Shown here one piece after another: positions 60,074 through 64,000 of a DNA stretch of 64,000 nt (the stretch's first letter is position 1; each line of letters opens with the position of its first letter). The stretch is from Pseudodesulfovibrio sp. (GTDB lineage Bacteria; Desulfobacterota; Desulfovibrionia; Desulfovibrionales; Desulfovibrionaceae): the NCBI GenBank assembly GCA_016342345.1, contig JAEINO010000002.1, positions 62,001 to 126,000 of the forward strand, given 5' to 3'. A program made the position numbers and the translations under genes. Under the pieces are notes generated by a model that searched no databases, was not told the origin of the DNA, and saw only the letters and a list, made by a program, of their open reading frames with translations.

Positions 60074-61447
60074 ATGTATTATACACTTTCAGATATCGAG
60101 CCACATGTATTAAGGTTGGAAAAAGTGACGCAATTCAGGGTACTTCCAGTTAGGCGCGGCGATGCCTATTCGCTTCAGGGCAGCCGGGGAAGCTATCTGG
60201 TGGATGGTGGCGTTCAGGGAGGCGCGTTGCCTGAAATGCTTGGTGAGAGGCGAATGAAGAAATTGCGGGCTGCAATGTGCAGTTCCGTGTGTCCCGAGCG
60301 ACTGGGAGGGATTCTCGATTTGATGGATGCAGGGTGGCCTGTCACCGAATACTGGTTGCCTGATGCGCTTGAAGTCCTGCCGGAATTGGCGCGGCGATTT
60401 GATTGTGACTGGAACGGCTGGCTGGTCACGCTCGGCCTGTCTGAGGGCGGAGATGGCGTGGACAATGATGGATGGCGAGAGGACGTCAAGCTTTTGCCGG
60501 ACGATAAATCCCGATGCAGGCTGGAAGGTGCGGCCTTGTTGATGGGGTTGGGCACAGTCGCCTGTCTGGGGAGATCTCCGTATAACAATTTGTCTCGGCG
60601 TGCGATTTTCTGTGGAAATTCGGTTGATCCCTCTTTGGGCGTGACGCGTTTTTTGGGAAAGACTCTCGGCATATTGTCTGACAGGGCCGGTGCCCGCGGA
60701 AGGAGTAAAACCCCGGTTGTAGCACGTGTTCTGCGTCGTGCTGGATGGCGTTTGTTATCCGGTGGCAGTTTGGAAGACATGGCTTTGGCATGTTGTGATT
60801 TTCTTCATGCCGAAAGCGAATTGATGACCGGAGGCAAGGGGAACGGACTTCGGACAGTGGTTGATGGTCTGGTCATTGCGGCTCGAGCTGCGACCATGAT
60901 GGCAAAAAGCACATCCCGTTTTCGTTTTTTTCGCCAGACCGGAAAGCGCGAAGATCATTTTGTTTCCCGGCATCCGTTTAAATGTCATAACGGCCAGGAA
61001 GGTTCCTTGTTGCCGCAACTGGCTTCCGTGTCCAACCCGGAAATGATTCTCAAGGAACTCGGACGGATGAGTGGTCAGAATGAGGGACTTGTCTTCCAGT
61101 ATGGCGATGCCCGATGTGGTGTGTTGTTTTGCGGTGACACCAAGATGAACTTTCTGGGCAAAGGACATTCGGTGATGTTGGATTGTCCGACGGTTGTGAC
61201 GGCTCCTGGTCAGGGAAACAGTTCCTTTGATCAGGCCTACGCCCGCATCGTTTCAAGAGATTCGAGCCGGGACATCTGGGTCAGGAGTCATTTCTCTTAT
61301 GCCCGCAAGGTTTCCGGCTGTTTCAAGGAAAAAACGGAAAAATTCTGCCTCAATAATTGTTTTCATCATTCGGTCCATGAAATATTGCTCAGCTATTCTG
61401 ATGGCCGGTGGAACCGCGAAACAAACGGTTCCTGCTTTTGCGATTAA
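60074..61447 (+). CDS. Metallo-beta-lactamase-fold protein lacking metal ligands
   Basis: A 457-residue protein. Residues about 20-110 resemble the ComEC-type metallo-beta-lactamase fold: VRRGDAYSLQGSRGSYLVDGG, then SSVCPERLGGILDLMDAGWPV where the family has HxHxDHIGGL, and EYWLPDALEVL. All four metal ligands of that motif are replaced (Ser, Cys, Glu and Arg). A second family stretch with GVLFCGDTKMN keeps its Gly-Asp. Cys-rich C-terminus. It is probably inactive or uses another chemistry. The ATG 60074 has no clear ribosome site and the region upstream is AT-rich. The last four bases overlap the convergent budA gene. Confidence 0.6.
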   Translation: MYYTLSDIEPHVLRLEKVTQFRVLPVRRGDAYSLQGSRGSYLVDGGVQGGALPEMLGERRMKKLRAAMCSSVCPERLGGILDLMDAGWPVTEYWLPDALEVLPELARRFDCDWNGWLVTLGLSEGGDGVDNDGWREDVKLLPDDKSRCRLEGAALLMGLGTVACLGRSPYNNLSRRAIFCGNSVDPSLGVTRFLGKTLGILSDRAGARGRSKTPVVARVLRRAGWRLLSGGSLEDMALACCDFLHAESELMTGGKGNGLRTVVDGLVIAARAATMMAKSTSRFRFFRQTGKREDHFVSRHPFKCHNGQEGSLLPQLASVSNPEMILKELGRMSGQNEGLVFQYGDARCGVLFCGDTKMNFLGKGHSVMLDCPTVVTAPGQGNSSFDQAYARIVSRDSSRDIWVRSHFSYARKVSGCFKEKTEKFCLNNCFHHSVHEILLSYSDGRWNRETNGSCFCD

Positions 61448-62157
61448 GCGCGTTCGGCTTCTTCCAGGTCCTTGGCGGTGTCCCGTTCAAAACCCATGGT
61501 GAGAAAGTCGACGGACATGGGCAGGCCCATGATCAGTTGGGGTATGTGTTGGATGCCGATAGTCATGGTCTCCGGGTCGCAGGCGAGCAGGTGGCCTCCG
61601 CAGGTGTGGTCGGAGGACAGAAAGTGCAGGTGGATTCCTGGAACGCCAACGCCTTCGAGAAAATTCGGGGTATGGAATCCGACCATGGTTCCTTCAATAT
61701 CCTTATATATGAATTCAGGTTGCTCACGGGCTACCTCGACCAGGGGACGGTAGTTGTCCTGAGGCGGTACGGAGCGGGTCTTGACCTGTCGGAATGTTCC
61801 GTCCACGCGTATGGCATAAAGCATGTTGACCGACGGGATGATGCTTTCTATCAATGAAAACAGATCCTGGCCCGGAGGTTCGGGGAATTCGTCCAGAGTG
61901 TCGGGCGTGAAATTGGTTACGCAGGCAAACGGGGTCTGTTCATCGTCGCTGACCGGATATGCGTTGCCGTCTGCCTTCATTTGGAAGACTTCGCCTTCGA
62001 GAACGACCATTTCGCCGTCCAACCGGTTGAATGTCCCGAGTCCGAAGTTCCCTTTTTCGCGAATTTCCCGGATGGTTGTTGTTGATCTGTAGATGCCCTC
62101 TATGAGAGCGTTGACCGGTGCCGAAAGGTAGACTGAATTTTGTTTGCTTGTGCTCAT
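61444..62157 (-). CDS. budA: Alpha-acetolactate decarboxylase
   Basis: Converts alpha-acetolactate to acetoin. 237 residues. Zinc-binding motif HLHFLSSDHTCGGHLL (H-x-H plus a later H, about residues 176-191), plus GNFGLGTFNRLDGEMVVLEGE as two blocks, and GTMVGFHTPNFLEGVGVPG. Start ATG 62157 after AGGAGTTCCCC. No acetolactate synthase or diacetyl reductase gene is nearby. Divergent from a glycosyltransferase gene. Confidence 0.9.
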   Translation of the reverse strand: MSTSKQNSVYLSAPVNALIEGIYRSTTTIREIREKGNFGLGTFNRLDGEMVVLEGEVFQMKADGNAYPVSDDEQTPFACVTNFTPDTLDEFPEPPGQDLFSLIESIIPSVNMLYAIRVDGTFRQVKTRSVPPQDNYRPLVEVAREQPEFIYKDIEGTMVGFHTPNFLEGVGVPGIHLHFLSSDHTCGGHLLACDPETMTIGIQHIPQLIMGLPMSVDFLTMGFERDTAKDLEEAERA

Positions 62158-62445
62158 GGGGAACTCCTGATGGTGGATGATCGTTTTTAGTATCTTGAAT
62201 CGAGTCTGGTGTCATCGGGCAAGTGCTCTTTCGACCCGGTCGACGGGATGGTTTTTTGGGGGGGATGATGATAGCAGATTGATGAAAATGATCTGGTTGC
62301 CGTATTGCGGCTCAAGGATCGGAGTTGCGCCGACAACGGCTTTGTTTTTGTCCTGCCACTGTTTTTTCGTATCCTTGAAATTTCGCGAATTGTTTGCGGA
62401 TGCGTTTTCTTAACGACCTGTGGCCTGATTGGATCATATATTACA

Positions 62446-63594
62446 ATGAAGATACTGCACTGCATAACAGGATTGGACGTGGGTGGGGCCGAAACCATGC
62501 TCTACCGGCTCGCCACCCGCATGGACATGGTTCGCTTCCAGTCCCGTGTGGTCAGTCTCATCGACCCTGGCCCCATGGGCAAACAGCTTGTTGATGCCGG
62601 TATTCGTGTGGACTCCCTTGGTATGACCAGAGGCGTTCCATCTTTGTCCGGGCTGATGAAACTCGTCAGGATCATTCGTTCATGGCGACCAGATGTGGTC
62701 CAGACATGGCTCTATCACGCTGATCTGGCCGGGTTGATTGCAAGCCGATTGGCTTTCCCTCTGGGGGGAGGACCAAAGGTTGCGTGGAATATTCGCTGTT
62801 CCTTCATGGCTCTCGACGAATATCGCACGCTTACGGGCACCACCCTCAAGGTGTGTTCAGCCTTGTCCCGTTTTCCTGATGTGGTGCTTTCCAATTCCGA
62901 GGAAGCCCGGCGTTTTCACCGGCAAATTGGTTATAAGCCCAAGTCGTTCGAGGTCATTCCCAACGGGTTCGACACCAATCGATTCAGGCCCGACAGTGAG
63001 GCCCGACGCGATGTCCGTAACGAATTTTCCATTGCGCTTGACGCTCCGGTCATTGGTCATGTGGCCCGGTTTGATGTCATGAAGGATCACCGGACATTTG
63101 TTAGCGCCCTGGCAAAGGTCGCGGAACTCGTGCCTGATTCAGTTTTCATGCTTGTTGGTCGGGGTGTGGATTCCGGGAATGCCCGGCTTGTATCCTGGTT
63201 TGATGAGGCAGGAATCGCGTCGAACCGCTTCAGACTTCTTGGCGAACGGCAGGACTCGGAGCGGGTGATGGCGGCCATGGATGTGCACGTTTCGTCATCC
63301 ATTGGAGAGAGTTTTCCCAATGTTGTTGGTGAATCCATGGGTTGCGGCGTGCCCAACGTGGTGACCGATGTGGGGGATTCATCCCTTGTTGTGGGAGATA
63401 CCGGTGAGATCGTCGTGCCGCAGAATGCGCTTGTCCTTGGTGACGCGATTGGTGTCTTGTGGCAAAAGCGTCTTGAAAATATGAAAAAAACATCTGATGA
63501 CGCCAGAAACAGGGTCGTGGAGCGGTTTTCGTTGCCTCGGATGGTTGCATCCTTTTCCGAACTGTATCAGGGACTTCAGATCGAAGTGTTATAA
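62446..63594 (+). CDS. Glycosyltransferase family 4
   Basis: A 382-residue GT-B fold retaining glycosyltransferase. N-terminal domain with HCITGLDVGGAETMLYRLA (residues about 5-23), nucleotide-sugar domain from about residue 180 with EVIPNGFDTNRFRPD, GHVARFDVMKDH and the E-x7-E motif in GESFPNVVGESMGCGVP. Donor and acceptor unknown; typical of LPS or exopolysaccharide synthesis. Start ATG 62446; the 288-bp region before it is shared with budA and has no clear promoter. Confidence 0.85.
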   Translation: MKILHCITGLDVGGAETMLYRLATRMDMVRFQSRVVSLIDPGPMGKQLVDAGIRVDSLGMTRGVPSLSGLMKLVRIIRSWRPDVVQTWLYHADLAGLIASRLAFPLGGGPKVAWNIRCSFMALDEYRTLTGTTLKVCSALSRFPDVVLSNSEEARRFHRQIGYKPKSFEVIPNGFDTNRFRPDSEARRDVRNEFSIALDAPVIGHVARFDVMKDHRTFVSALAKVAELVPDSVFMLVGRGVDSGNARLVSWFDEAGIASNRFRLLGERQDSERVMAAMDVHVSSSIGESFPNVVGESMGCGVPNVVTDVGDSSLVVGDTGEIVVPQNALVLGDAIGVLWQKRLENMKKTSDDARNRVVERFSLPRMVASFSELYQGLQIEVL

Positions 63595-63662
63595 TTCTTT
63601 CCTTGCCGTGTGTGTGATGCTAGTTCTCGATCAGGTATATTTGGCAATGAATGGAGATTGAA

Positions 63663-64000
63663 ATGACAGACATGCTGTTCGACTCACAACGGTTTTTGCA
63701 AAGTCTGGCTGATGACCATGAGCTTGCAATGGAGCTTCTTGTGGCCTTTGTGGAAGACAGTTCCGAGCGCAGTCTTTCCCTGAAGCAGGCCCTTGAATCG
63801 GGAGATTCTTGCACAGCCATGAAATTGGCACATTCCCTCAAGGGCATGTGCGGTGTGGTCCGGGCTTCAGCTCTGGTTGATCTTTCCTTTCTCATGGAGG
63901 ACGCGGCCAAGAAGGGCGACCTGGACAAAGTCAGGGAGCAGTATGGGATATTTGCCGGGGTTCTTGAAAAGGCGCTTGGAGAGATGCGTCAGTTCATGAA
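63663..64000 (+). CDS. HPt phosphotransfer protein (partial, 3' end beyond window)
   Basis: Starts at ATG 63663 behind GGAGATTGAA; 112 codons are visible. Helical throughout, with ELLVAFVEDSSERSLSLKQA and the phosphorylated-His motif AHSLKGMCGVVRA (His near residue 57), as in HPt domains of phosphorelays. May be a stand-alone HPt, or the first domain of a larger protein that continues past the window. Confidence 0.8.
   Translation, partial: MTDMLFDSQRFLQSLADDHELAMELLVAFVEDSSERSLSLKQALESGDSCTAMKLAHSLKGMCGVVRASALVDLSFLMEDAAKKGDLDKVREQYGIFAGVLEKALGEMRQFM

Noticed and set aside
1..64000. CRISPR arrays, tRNA or rRNA genes, integrase or transposase genes
   Set aside because: None seen. The only repeats are the structured elements described, which are dispersed single units or one tandem pair, without spacers of equal length.

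Overview
The window looks like chromosomal DNA of a Gram-negative sulfate reducer of the Desulfovibrionaceae (Desulfovibrio/Pseudodesulfovibrio type). That is an inference. It rests on the TAXI-type TRAP transporters, the fused cobA-hemD gene with cobM and cbiA nearby, a complete Mla outer-membrane lipid pathway, fliJ next to a MotE-like gene, the many c-di-GMP proteins, and small families that I associate with this group. I saw no rRNA, tRNA, CRISPR array, prophage or transposase gene. Gene density is high and most genes start behind a clear AGGAG-type ribosome binding site.

Layout. 1-5.1 kb: a TRAP transporter locus with two TAXI receptors (one cut by the left window edge), a fused permease and a flavodoxin/ferredoxin protein. 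5.6-9.6 kb: trmJ, pncC, small membrane and conserved proteins, a TauE/SafE permease. 9.8-12 kb: argJ, a tautomerase and an HD nucleotidase. 12.1-16.3 kb: mlaE-F-D-C-A plus a phosphoesterase, probably one operon. 17.3-21.1 kb: a substrate-binding protein whose gene overlaps a GGDEF-EAL gene. 21.2-31.1 kb: nhaA, a TPR protein, cbiA, dinB, a secreted unknown, a tiny Cys-rich gene, fliJ, a MotE-like gene, truA and a split permease with a NifX-like domain. 31.5-35 kb: a FapA/DUF342 protein and a BPL_N amidotransferase-like protein. 35.3-42.2 kb: valS, cobA-hemD, purN, an exonuclease, cobM, yjbQ. 42.2-48.4 kb: small proteins, a PilZ/HD-GYP operon, an MFS transporter with an AMMECR1 protein. 48.6-56.5 kb: three GGDEF-type proteins and an orphan substrate-binding protein. 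56.5-64 kb: lipoproteins, a ferredoxin-nitroreductase, a 3D-domain protein, a metallo-beta-lactamase-like protein without its metal ligands, budA, a glycosyltransferase and a partial HPt protein.

The most striking feature is not a protein. Four copies of a structured element, each exactly 160 bp with CTAG or CTAA at its ends (7964, 16293, 33633 and 59172), and a diverged tandem pair (about 31262-31548) share one core fold with an inner hairpin that shows compensatory changes. All lie at gene 3' ends. At all five sites they are in the same orientation relative to the gene that ends there, and at four of the five the element's terminal CTAG supplies that gene's TAG stop codon. Read in the sense of the gene, every unit shows GGA in an apical loop.

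The second theme is c-di-GMP signalling: two GGDEF-EAL proteins, one PAS-GGDEF protein, one GGDEF protein with a lost catalytic motif but a kept I-site, an HD-GYP phosphodiesterase and a PilZ receptor. Two of these sit beside periplasmic binding proteins that have no transporter genes nearby, which suggests ligand-sensing input.
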